Below are positions 51,161 through 62,600 of a stretch of DNA of 64,000 nt, one piece after another; within the stretch, counting starts at the first letter, position 1; every line of letters starts with the position of its first letter. Below the pieces are notes generated by a model. The model made no database searches, was not told the DNA's origin, and was given only the letters and a program-made list of their open reading frames with translations. The DNA is from an uncultured Bacillota bacterium. GTDB lineage: Bacteria; Bacillota; Clostridia; Christensenellales; UBA1242. The DNA is taken from positions 181,561-245,560 of the forward strand of contig CASFBF010000010.1 of the NCBI GenBank assembly GCA_949292985.1, given 5' to 3'. Position numbers and translations under genes: made by a program.

Positions 51161-52084
51161 TTGAAAAAACAAAAGATAATTTTAGATGTAGACCCAGGCG
51201 TAGACGACTCAATAGCCATGATTTATGGTTTCCTTTGTGATGAGTTGGATATAAAACTAGTAAGCGTTATAGGTGGAAATGTAGACTTAAATCAATGCAC
51301 TCTTAATGCTTTATACATAACCCAAAATTTTGCAAAATATGATGTACCTGTTGTAAAAGGCAGTAGCAAACCATTAAAAAAACGCATGGTGCATGATTTG
51401 AATGTTCATGGAAAAAAAGGATTGGGTAATTTAATTGAAGTAACCGAAACACAAAAGAAAACCATTAACAAACGTGGTTATGGTGCGTGTGAAGCAATTC
51501 GCGATACAATTTTGGCTAATAAAAATCAAATTACTTTTGTGTGTTTAGGCCCTAGCACCAACCTTGCCAGAACATTTGAAAAATATCCTGATGTAATAAA
51601 ATTTATCAAAAAAGTTGTGTTGATGGGCGGTTCTGTTGATGGCACCGGAAGCATAACCAAATATGCTGGATTTAATGTTTACTCAGATCCTGACGCTTGT
51701 GATATGGTGGTAAAAAGCGGAGTGCCAATAACTTTTAGTCCTAAGGAACTTGGTCTTAATACTTTTGTAACCCAACCTATTTTAGAAAAATGGAGCAGTT
51801 TCAATAATGTTGGCGACACCGTTAAAAAACTTTATACAGGCTATCATGATCTTCTTCTTCCAACAGATAAGTTTGCAACCCACGACCTTTGTGCGCTAAT
51901 GTCACTGGTTCGCCCACAATATTACACAAGCGAACAAGTTGATGTAAGCGTCAACACTGATACAGGAAGAAAACGCGGTCAAACATTGTTTACAAAAAAC
52001 GACAAAAGCAACATCTCACTACTTCGCAGTGTTGATAGAAAAAAAGTTATTAAAGAATTTGAAAATAAATTAAAAAAATCCTAA
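51161..52084 (+). CDS. inosine-uridine-type nucleoside hydrolase
   Basis: 307 residues. The N terminus IILDVDPGVDDSIAMIYG carries the Asp cluster that binds Ca2+ in nucleoside hydrolases; VCLGPSTNLART, KVVLMGGSVDGTG, EFNVYSDPDA-like GFNVYSDPDACDMV and the late ATHDLCALM (His of the active site) follow. It hydrolyses ribonucleosides to base and ribose; specificity cannot be told. The start is TTG, set by AAGGTGA five bases before it; no in-frame ATG is near. Terminator follows. Confidence 0.92.
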   Translation: MKKQKIILDVDPGVDDSIAMIYGFLCDELDIKLVSVIGGNVDLNQCTLNALYITQNFAKYDVPVVKGSSKPLKKRMVHDLNVHGKKGLGNLIEVTETQKKTINKRGYGACEAIRDTILANKNQITFVCLGPSTNLARTFEKYPDVIKFIKKVVLMGGSVDGTGSITKYAGFNVYSDPDACDMVVKSGVPITFSPKELGLNTFVTQPILEKWSSFNNVGDTVKKLYTGYHDLLLPTDKFATHDLCALMSLVRPQYYTSEQVDVSVNTDTGRKRGQTLFTKNDKSNISLLRSVDRKKVIKEFENKLKKS

Positions 52085-52113
52085 AAAAACAAGCCGTACG
52101 ACTTGTTTTTTTA
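52083..52113. terminator. bidirectional terminator
   Basis: AAACAAG-ccgtacga-CTTGTTT with T-runs both ways, between the nucleoside hydrolase and cls. Confidence 0.85.
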
Positions 52114-52128
52114 TAACTATATTATTTT

Positions 52129-53586
52129 TTATAACAATGGTGCAAACAATCTGAAAAAGGCTTGTCCCATCTTAGATACTATCGGTGCTTTTTTAAAGTA
52201 ATTTTCATCAGCCAAAACAGACTCTGAAATATCTTCTTCTAAACATTCTAAATATTGTTTGGTTGCTTGTTCCGAATATATAATTGCCGTGCATTCAAAA
52301 TTTAAACCAAACGAACGATTGTCAAGATTGCAACTTCCAACCGAAAGTTTATTATCATCAACAAGAAGAGTTTTTGCATGCATAAAACCATTATAAAAAT
52401 AAATTTTAATTCCCATTTCAGCCATTTCTCTGGCATAGGATAGAGTTGACATAAACACAGTTTTTTTGTCAGGCTTACCCGGCAACATTATGCGAACATC
52501 AACACCACTCTTTTTAGCAATAGTAAGCGCAGATATAAAAGCGTCATCAGGAACAAAATACGGAGTTTGCAGATAAACCCTTTTTTTTGCCCCAATTATC
52601 ATTTTAATATAAACTTCTTTTATTTTTTGAAGTTTACTGTCAGGCCCAGAAGTTATAATCTGAACCGTTGCATCACCTTTAACTTCGGGCATAGGAAAAT
52701 AGTCTTTAATATAATTTTCAACTGGCGTTTTATCATTTTTTGCATATCGCCAATCATCTAAAAAGATGTTTTGAAGTGGATAAGCCCCTCCACCTTCAAT
52801 TCTCACGCTGGCATCACGCCAAGGGCTAAGTTTTCTTTTCATTCCCATATGGTCGTCACGAATATTAATTCCACCCGTGTATGCAATTTTTCCATCAATG
52901 ATAACTATTTTTCTATGATTTCGATAATTTAATTTTAAATTTATCATTCTTATATGCATAAACGGTGGAAAGAATTCTGCCACTTCCCCGCCCGCTTTTT
53001 CAAGTTTTCTAAAAAAGCGTTTTGAAGATTTTTTGCTTCCAACAGAATCATATATAAGTTTTACTTTTACACCTTGCTTAGCCTTGTGAATAAGAATTTG
53101 CATAATTTCCTTACCCACTTTATCATTAGCAAAAATGTAATATTCCATATTTATACTTTTTTTGGCGGCAAGCAAATCCTGTTTGAGTATTGCAATTTTT
53201 TCTAAACCGTGGCAAAACAATTTTATATCATTTCCCAAACAAGGATATCCTCCCATATCCATACACAACTTTAACAAATCCCCGTCTTTTGCCAGCGACC
53301 TTATTCCACTAACTTCTGAGAATGTTTTAAGTCCACGAATATTTTTAAGAACATCTCGTTCGGAAATTGCCTTTTTCTTTATCATTCGTCTAACACGATG
53401 GCTGAGTCCGCTTCCTAATAACACGTAAAAAATAAAACCTATTCCCGGCAAAAAAGTTAAAATGGCAAGCCACGCAATAATAGTTTGTGGCTTCTTTTTT
53501 TCAAGAAAAACCATACCTACTAAAAGCAGTAGGTTGACAACAGCCAATATACCAAATGCCAAAAACACCCAAAACGCCCAATGCAT
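52129..53586 (-). CDS. cls: cardiolipin synthase
   Basis: 485 residues from the ATG at 53586. Two N-terminal membrane helices (PLDc_N type, including KKPQTIIAWLAILTFLPGIGFIFYVLLG) are followed by two HxKxxxxD phospholipase D motifs: NHRKIVIIDGKIAYTGGIN near residue 220 and MHAKTLLVDDNKLSVGSCN near residue 400. It condenses phosphatidylglycerol into cardiolipin. The longer frame to 53625 would begin before the promoter and inside a terminator. No ribosome site: the -10 box ends six bases before the ATG, so the mRNA is predicted leaderless. Confidence 0.93.
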   Translation of the reverse strand: MHWAFWVFLAFGILAVVNLLLLVGMVFLEKKKPQTIIAWLAILTFLPGIGFIFYVLLGSGLSHRVRRMIKKKAISERDVLKNIRGLKTFSEVSGIRSLAKDGDLLKLCMDMGGYPCLGNDIKLFCHGLEKIAILKQDLLAAKKSINMEYYIFANDKVGKEIMQILIHKAKQGVKVKLIYDSVGSKKSSKRFFRKLEKAGGEVAEFFPPFMHIRMINLKLNYRNHRKIVIIDGKIAYTGGINIRDDHMGMKRKLSPWRDASVRIEGGGAYPLQNIFLDDWRYAKNDKTPVENYIKDYFPMPEVKGDATVQIITSGPDSKLQKIKEVYIKMIIGAKKRVYLQTPYFVPDDAFISALTIAKKSGVDVRIMLPGKPDKKTVFMSTLSYAREMAEMGIKIYFYNGFMHAKTLLVDDNKLSVGSCNLDNRSFGLNFECTAIIYSEQATKQYLECLEEDISESVLADENYFKKAPIVSKMGQAFFRLFAPLL

Positions 53587-53592
53587 AACTAT

Positions 53593-53620
53593 ATTATAAC
53601 CAATTATAAAAAAATGCCAA
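53593..53620 (-). promoter_or_regulatory. promoter of cls, overlapping the upstream terminator
   Basis: TTGGCA (53615-53620), 16 bases, TATAAT (53593-53598). The -35 box is part of the 3' arm of the giant gene's terminator. Confidence 0.65.
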
Positions 53621-53644
53621 AGCATTTTGCCTTGGCATTATTTA
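53613..53644 (-). terminator. terminator of the giant surface-protein gene
   Basis: AATGCCAAGGC...GCTTTGGCATT hairpin followed by TTTTT on the minus strand. Confidence 0.85.
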
Positions 53645-53657
53645 AAGACTTACTTGT

Positions 53658-56600
53658 CTATTTAGATGTACCCGTCAAAGTGATGATTATAAATCCAATA
53701 AGTTTATCATAACTATCATTTTGAGTCCATGATTCGTTAGGCCCACCAGATGCTTTCACATAGATGTTAATTCTTATATACTGATTGTTATTTAATTGAT
53801 AATCAGCACCAGTATAAAGAATGCCCTTCTCATCAAAGAATGCAGTTGGCGGGTTAGGATCCGCTTCATCAACTCTCGCTACTTCAAATCTTAGCGCACT
53901 GTAATCACCAATTTCATTTAATTTATAACCAGTACCTTGTCCAAGTCCACCGTTACTTCCATCAATTGCTTCATACAGTGTTATGTCTTCTGCCCACTGT
54001 GAACGTTCTACTTTATATCCTTTGTTTGATTCAAATTCCCATTCAGTAGAGTTTACTTCCAAAACAGTATTTCCACCCGTTAAGCCATCATCAAAGTAGG
54101 TGTATCTTGATGTGAGATAGAAATCATGTCGATATTGATAATATTCACCATCTACTTTTATCACATAGGATTTTCTTACTGAATAGTATTCACTTCCAAC
54201 AATTCTTCCTGCGTTTTCAATGTAGAGCGTGTCGTTTGTTACCTCTTCAAGATTGAAAGTGGTCTCGGTCTCAGTATTTTCATCAATCTTTACATAACCC
54301 TGTGTGCCATGTCTCCATACTTCTGCATCTTTACCTGTAAGTGTTTCCCATGTAATACTAATTTCAACACTTGGATCTAAGGTTTTCCCATAGATTTCAG
54401 AAAGATATAAGTAATTTGAAACAGGTCTTGTTGTGTTGGTGTTGTTGATTTTTCTTGTTACTGTTTTAGAATTGCCATTCTCGGTGAAAGTGATATCAAG
54501 TGAAACTTGTCCTTTGATTGGGACAATTACAAGCAATGTGTCATCATAATATTTAGTACTTCCATAATTTTCACTTGTTCTGCTTGCAATATTTATATAC
54601 TCACCTAACGCAAACTGTTCGCCGTCCACAATCACTTTGGATTTTGATGTAAACTGTGGGTTTTTGGTTATGGTAGCCGAATATGAAATTTCGCATGTTT
54701 CACCTTGTGATGACAGTGTAATTGTTATAGTAACCGTTGCACTATCACTTGTTCCATAAATCCAACCCGGCATTGTAGGAACCACAAAGTTGCCTGCTGC
54801 TAAATCTCTATAATAATCGCCCCAATCTGCCACGCCACTTAAAGGTGAAAGTGAAACATCTGTTGCAAGGCGTGCGTCTGTGCTTGCATTTGCTATTGAA
54901 TATGATATAGGATTTCCTGATAAATCAAGTGAAATTTTGTAATCAGTAGTTCCAACAGTGTTTGCGGTAAACACAAATGTCAAAGAAACAATTTCTTCAT
55001 CTATATTTTTGTTAATAGTGAATTCAATATTGTCAACACCTTGTAATGAATAAACTTCATTTTCTTCATCCCAAACAGCCGTTCTTCCGTTTATGGTATG
55101 TATTTGTTTGCCTTCATCGTCAAAGACAACTGCATATTTGTGGCCGTTTAGAATTATAAACTTATCTGGATCATTATCTTCAAGTTTTGATTGAATTGAA
55201 ATGTTTGTTGTAAGGCTTATACCATTATCTGTAATGGAGTAAGTATAATCTATTCCATTATAACTTAAAGTTTGCCCCGGTAAAGCGCTAGCCTGATTTC
55301 CTTCACTTCCCAAAGTAATTTGTTTTATTTCAGTTACAGCCACAGGTTCGACAACTTCTTCGCTATACATAAATGTGATGTTTTCAATTGTAACATTTGT
55401 AAAGGTTGGTTCTTCCAAATATTTTTCATCAATTTTGCCGTTTATGCTTTCTTTTGTAACATCAGAAGTTGTATAACCCCAAGCATCAATATTTTGTAAT
55501 ATAATGCTTGACACATCATTTGAAGTTGGAACTTGACTTGGGTTTACAGTAACCTCAGTTTGATCTTCAACGGTTTGAACAGAAATTTGATCATGAACCA
55601 AACCTATATCAAATGGTGTTCCTTCCACGAATGTTGTTGTGGAAACGGCTTCATAAACAACAGGTTGTTGGTCTGACGATGGAACAAGATTGAAATAGAA
55701 TCTAATATTATATCCAAACATATCTGATATTTCAACCATATAACTCTTAACGCCGAATATTACCTCTGCTGGTGTTATTGAAATTGAATTACCTGTGTTT
55801 GTATATACACTACCTTCTTTATTCCAACTAGACCCTTCACCTAATAAGTTCAATTTTCCAATACTGCTTTCAGTATTTAAGCCTGTTCCGTCTTGTTGTT
55901 CTGTAATTTTATAAGTAAATGTGTTTGCTATATTTGTTGAATTCCAATTTTTTCTTACCACGGAGATAAGTTGTTCAACTGTTTGATCACTAGAAGCCAG
56001 CATTATTGAAGTGCTACCATCAGGCGTAAACTCATAAGGTCTTTCCTTATTTGAAACATAGTTATCAGAATCGCCTGTTACTGTATTAACTTCTCCTGCT
56101 TCTGCCACTGTTGTGTTTGCAATTGTAACTTGATAGTCAGGAATTATTTTTACAACGATATAGAATGGCTTTGTTTGCCCATCAACCGTGTAAGTAAATT
56201 CAAGTAATGCGTAATCGCCGTCAACAGCACAACCTTGTGCGTACAAATAGAAATCATATACCGTTTTATTTGAATCACCACCTGTAATGTTTGTGAACAA
56301 AAGGTATGACATTCCATCTTGATTTTGATATACAAACTGTTTAGTGCGCCCGTTTTCAGTCCAATCTGTTGTACCAATAGGGCTATCAGAAGGACTGCCA
56401 ACATTAACCACGCTGACATTTAATATTGCGCCTGAGTTTGCCACAGATTCAGCAGTCAAAGGTTCGCCTGTTGAAGCATAGGTAATGCCTGCCAAATTTC
56501 CTAACTTATAAACAGAGTTTTTGTGTGCCTCAACTTCTATGTAAGTTGGGTTGCCTTCTGAATAAGAATTTTCAACTGCAATATCCATTTGTTTGATAAG

Positions 56601-59600
56601 TTTCAACCCTGTTTCCCCGTCCGTGATGCCATTCAATGAATAGGTAACAGTAAGTGTGGCTTGTTTATCATATTCCCAATTTTTATCGGTTGGATTTAAC
56701 TGTCCATTATAAGTCAAATCTTCGCTTGTTATTAAAGTTGAAGACCCATCGTTTGTTGCATAACGGTATTCAACTCTGCCTGCAAGTCTTGAAAATTCAA
56801 CTCCTGCCCCTGCACCTGCGCCAACACGGAATTCAAGTTGAACTTCATATCCACCATCATTATTTAACCATAACTTGCCATCTTTGTAAACAAGATTATT
56901 ATTTCCATGATCTATATAAATTGTGCGGTTAAAATAGTTTTTGTTCATTTTGAATGATGTAAGCAAGGTTTCACTATGCCCAGAATTTTCATCAACTGGC
57001 ACTGCGTAAACGCTATAAACACTTCCTTCACTTGCTGTATCTTTTATGTTCAGTTCAAGCAATCTGTTTCTGCCATACAAATTTGATGTTTTTGTTCGGT
57101 CAGCATAAATTGTTTCAACAGCACCGTTTTGATTTATAGTTGCGTTTGTGGTTGAAGTGATAACATAATCAAACACATAGAATGTGTATTGTGCCATAAC
57201 GCCTTTATAAATAATTTGGATTGTTGCATAACTTAAACCAGAACCTGTTCCACGCTTAACTGTTAAATTTCCATTTTCTTGTGTAACCGTAACATTTGTT
57301 TCTTCCACTACTGAGAATGAGAAATCTTTTGAATAATCTATTTTTTCAGTTGTGTCAGATGAAAGGTTTGTAACAACGAATCTTGATGTTGTTGCAAAGT
57401 TGGCTATGCTGTTAAAGAAATCATTATATTCGCCTGCACTTAAAGATTCATAATTCAGTGTTTCACCACCAGGGGCTGGATATTTAACTTGAATGCTTAC
57501 TGCTGGCGTAACTGTGAGTGAAATTGTGCTTATGAAAGTGAAAAGTGGATCAGTGGTTGTATTTGGTTTGTTGTTTGTACCTAATGGATAATATCCAAAT
57601 GTGATTGTAACTGTTGTTGGTGTGTTTGCGCCAACATATTCAGGTGTAATATTAAGGAAATTGTCCTCGCCTATACCGCCACCATAACTTATCCCAACAT
57701 TATCAGATTTGATTACATTGGCATCTTGTGGGGAAACACTAACAATTGCTAAATGACGCCAATCTTCATTAGTCAACTTGCCTTCAATAACATTAGTAAA
57801 CGCTGAAAGATTTGTCTGTTTCTCTTCTTGTGCAACTACATTTCCAATATTTACAGAAAGGTTACCACTCATGTTAGCCTTAACTTGATATGTAAATATA
57901 GCGCTACCATTGTTTCCGTTTACTTGATAAGTAAATTTAAGTGTTACACTAAAATCTTGTATCGAGTTTTCTATGGTTATGCCTGTTGCATCTGTTGTAA
58001 CAAACTTATTTGCAATACTGTCGATTGGGTCTACAATTGAAATATCCGTTACAGCAACATCTCCACCATTCAATGTTACTAAATCACTTGCTTCATAGAA
58101 TGCTCCTGCAATAACTTCTGAGTTTCCCTGCTCCGCAGTTACTGTGGCTGGGACAAACACATTCAATGTTGCAATTTGTATTCCGCCAACTGCAAAATAA
58201 ATATGATAAGTTGCATTTTCTGGAACAAACTCTGGTTGCTTTACGCTAACTGTGAATGTTTCTGGGTCATAACTAACAGTGTAGCCTTCTGGCAAATCAT
58301 TAGTAACTGTGGTTGTTACTCTGTTTGGATCGACATTACTTTCACCAACATCAGTTCGCTGTTTAGTTGTGGCAACTAAATTGCTTTTTTCACCGCCTTG
58401 TGGTAGCGACCATGTTGAACCATCAAGTGTGCCATTTGTTTCGGTTGGATTAGTATATTCGATAAAATATTCAACTGTTTGTGAATTGATTGAGAATGTG
58501 TATGTTAAATCTCCTTTATAAACCTGGGTATATGCGCGTTCTAAAACAACTGTTATGTTTTGACCGCTAATATTTTTAAAAGTAACCTTTGTGCCTTTGA
58601 CATAAACACCAAACCTTGCATCTAATGCACTTGATCCATCTGGGTTTATTGTGATCACATCGTTCCCAATACGAACTTCTTTCAATGTTAAAGTTGCGCC
58701 TTCGGAAACATCTTCGCCATTAAACATATCTGAAATTCTTTTCTCACCATTATGCTCTGTATCGCTACCCATTGGTGCTTTTAAGTCAATTGTCTCTGTG
58801 GTTGGGACCTCTGTCGTTCCTTCCACCATTTCTAAAAACTCTGATGTTGAGCCGTTGTACGGATAAACTACTTGCGCTATTTCACCATCAGGCAGAATTT
58901 TTAAATTGTAATTGTAATCAAGAGAATAACTTGAACGAGTCTGAGTTATTACGATATACGCATCTAAATTTTCAATTTCTAAACCATTGACATGCTCAAT
59001 AACCAAAGATTGAACATTGAAATCTTGATTTGTAGAAATTGACATAAACGCTGAATACTGGTTAGGAACAGCAAAAGTTATATTAGCAGAAACATTAGAC
59101 TGATCCAAAGCCGTTAAAACTTTTTTACCGTTAATTTCTGCTATACCCCAGCCAAACAAACCTTTTTCAAGTTTATAAGGCACACCGTCAATCGTTAAAG
59201 CATCATTTGCACCTTGGGAAAGAATTAAACTATATAATACAATTTCATACTGACCTTCATCAATTTCTTCTATGCTTTCAACATAATAAGTTTTAGAGTA
59301 GTTAATAACAAACGTTTGACCTGCTTTTGCGCCTGTCCCACTTGTTATCTCTAATTGAGGGCTTTCTCCAATAACTCCAAAAGATGAAATTCCTCCATTA
59401 TCACCTATTGCAATACTGTAAGTATTGCCATCAATGATGATTTCTGAGTTAGTGCCAGATATTTGCACATCTATCAAAGCAATTTGCGCCGTGGTTGTTT
59501 GATCTATAATTAAATAATCTTTACCGTTAATTTGACTTGGCGCCATCAATAAATACTCTGAACCTGCATCAATTTCTTTTGGTTCATGCGTTCCTTCAAT

Positions 59601-62600
59601 AATGTTTTTCAAATCATCAATTCCTTCTCTGTACGAAGCGAACTGATCGCCAACCATCGAAATTAAAATTGGAACTTTAATTGTTGCAAGTGTGCTTGTT
59701 ACTTCTCCAATTTTTCCACTAAAATGGATATTTAGATAATAATTTTGTCCAGCAGAAATTGCCCCAGTTTGATTAAATTCCAATTTGTTGCCATTTAATT
59801 CAGAAGCCGTTCTCAAACTGTAAGAATATTGATTAGCCTGAATTGAAACCGAAGCATTTTTAACTTCCTGATTTAGAAATGTTTCGCTGGCGTTTGAAAT
59901 TAAAATCATTTCCTTGCCGTTGTAAATAATAGTTTTCGCAAGCCAATCGCCCACGCCTGCATTTACCAAATCATCAATTGTAACACCTACTGTTAATGTT
60001 ACAGGACAAGAAGCAATTACTTGATTTTGATCATCTGGGTCATAAAGATTTACAGTAATGACTTTTTCATTTTCGCCATAACTCAAATCCAATGTATCTG
60101 CAAGCGTTATAGTTGTTCCTGAGAACGAAATATATCCCGTCGCTTTTAAAAGCGAATTATTTAATGACAAACCTAAAGTTGAAGTGTGCAAACCCGAACC
60201 ATTTTCTGTAATTCTTTTTAACTCTAAAATATTATTTATCATCTCTCCATCTGGTTTAAGGAGATTGGTAAGAGGCAAACTAGCAGTCTCTGCTCCACCA
60301 TTTGCAACCAATTCAAAGTTTGGCAAAATAGTAACAGTTAATTGTCTGGTGTAAGCATAAGCGTTGCCATTGCCACCATCATCAAAATATGCATAAAGAG
60401 TAAAAGTTTTTGTTGTTGCAACATTGACATCATTAAAAGTCAAGAACGTTCCAACCAAATCGTTACTTTCACCTTCGACAGCCTTTATGGTCTCAATTAC
60501 TCCAATCACATCATTACTACTGCTTCTAAGGTTATATGTTTGTTTATACGCTGAAACATTTCCCCAGTCAAAGGCCCCATCAGTCAATGTTACTTTCAAA
60601 TATTCATTTAAATCTATTTTGAAGCCAGCATAGACAAGCACGTCTGTAGATGTCGAGTTTTCTGGTTTGTCTTTTTCACGAACACCAGAATTTACCCCGT
60701 TTATACCATAATCCACACTGTTTAAATTGTTTAAGCCATCACTTACCACACTGGAAATATTAAGTGTGAAAGTAAAACTTAAAGTTCCACTCTCATTTGA
60801 TGCGACAAACGGTATGCTTACACTCTGCCCGAAATTCTCAACAAACTTTATGTAGTTCAGATTGTTAGAATTATAGGGAACACCTTCGCCAAAATCGAAC
60901 ATATTCCACAATGAGGCATCAACAGAGCTTATGTATGCTTGTGAAATTGCAAATGAATATTCATCTGTTAAATATTGTTGCCCACCGCTTACATAAATTT
61001 GTAATTTATCTTTTAGCGTTACTATTTCGTTGGCCTTTCCTGCTACATTGTAATAAACATCTGAAATGCTACCTTGATCTTCTCCGTCAACCAAAATTTG
61101 TGTGATCCCAGTTGTTTGAGTATTTATTGTAAAAGTAAAACTTTGATTTCCTGCTCTTACGGTAACCAAAACGCCCTGAACTGTCCCGTCTCCGAAAGTT
61201 ACACCAAACTGATTTCCACCCAAAGAACTAAAACCTACAACATTTGAATCACTGGAAACAATATCAAAAGCATATTCAAATTGTCTCTCATATTGGTCAA
61301 TAATAATCATTCCGCCAGTTTTAGTTCCATTTCCATCTGTAACGCCATTTATCAAATTATTAAATTCTGTTACGCTTGATAAATTAACTGTTTCCTCGCC
61401 GGTTTTTGTGCCAGTAATATTTATATTACCAGAACCATCTACATTTAAAGTTTGGCTAACGTCAAAAGTCCAGCCGTCTAAACTACTGTTTGTAATTGCG
61501 TTTGGAGTTTGATTATACACCCTTACTGCGCCGTAATAATCTTGCCCATCTCCCGCTGGTTCAGCAACCCAAACATTTGTATTTATTGAATTATTATAAG
61601 CGATGCAAACATAATAATCTTTTCCTAAATCTTGCTCAATCTCTACATTTGATATTGAAACCTGAACGGAAACTTTATTGCCTGTTATCTCAGGTTCTGC
61701 AAAAGTAAAAACATTGTTTGCCTCCAACTCGCCTTCGCTGTCTTCTGCGGCATAGAATTTTATTTTACCTAATGCATATTCTTGTCTAAATATTTCAGCA
61801 TCGCCATCCACCAACGTTAAATCAAGCACAAATGCAGAACTAGTACCAGTTGGTATTGCAAAGAAGTTTCCACCTGGTTGATTGAGCCAACCTGCATCTA
61901 TTTGTAAACTTGCACTAGTTAAACCTTGTAAAGTTTTTTCAACGCTTACATCAATACTATCTGAAATCTGCTCAAACTGATATGTATTAGATGTAGTCAT
62001 TAAAACATTGCCATAAGCATCTGTTCTTACTGTTGCAAAAATAATCTTAAAATCAAAGGCATCTTTTACAATCAAATCACTTCCAATAAGCGGATACAAA
62101 TAAGCATATACCCCCGCAGAAATTTCATATCTGCCACTGCCAACATTGCTTACTGCAACGTAATCAGCAACTGTTTTTCCCTCAGGTAAAGTACTGCTTT
62201 CATCAACATAGGCAAAAAATATTTTCTTTTGATAAATGTTTGAAGTAGGGACATAAGAAATTGAATTTAAATCTTTATCAAATTGTGATGAAATTATATT
62301 TCCTTTTTCGTCATAGATAATAGACATGGAAATTTCATCTTCAACGTTTTGCCAGGAAACTTGTTCTTCTACATTCTCCGATGATGTAAGATAAACCAAT
62401 CTTTGAACGTTTTCTTCAAAAATTATTTTTTCACCGTTTTCATCTGCTGTTATCAAAACCATTTCTAAAACAATTTGATGAACACCATCAACTGAAATTT
62501 CCCAGTATGCATGATTTAAATTCTTAACGTTTGAATTTATGAGTATATATTGCTTAACATTATCTCCTTCACCTAATGTTAAAGCATCTCCTCCAACAAT

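Noticed and set aside
53587..53625. Upstream start of cls at 53625
   Set aside because: It lies inside the giant gene's terminator and before the cls promoter.
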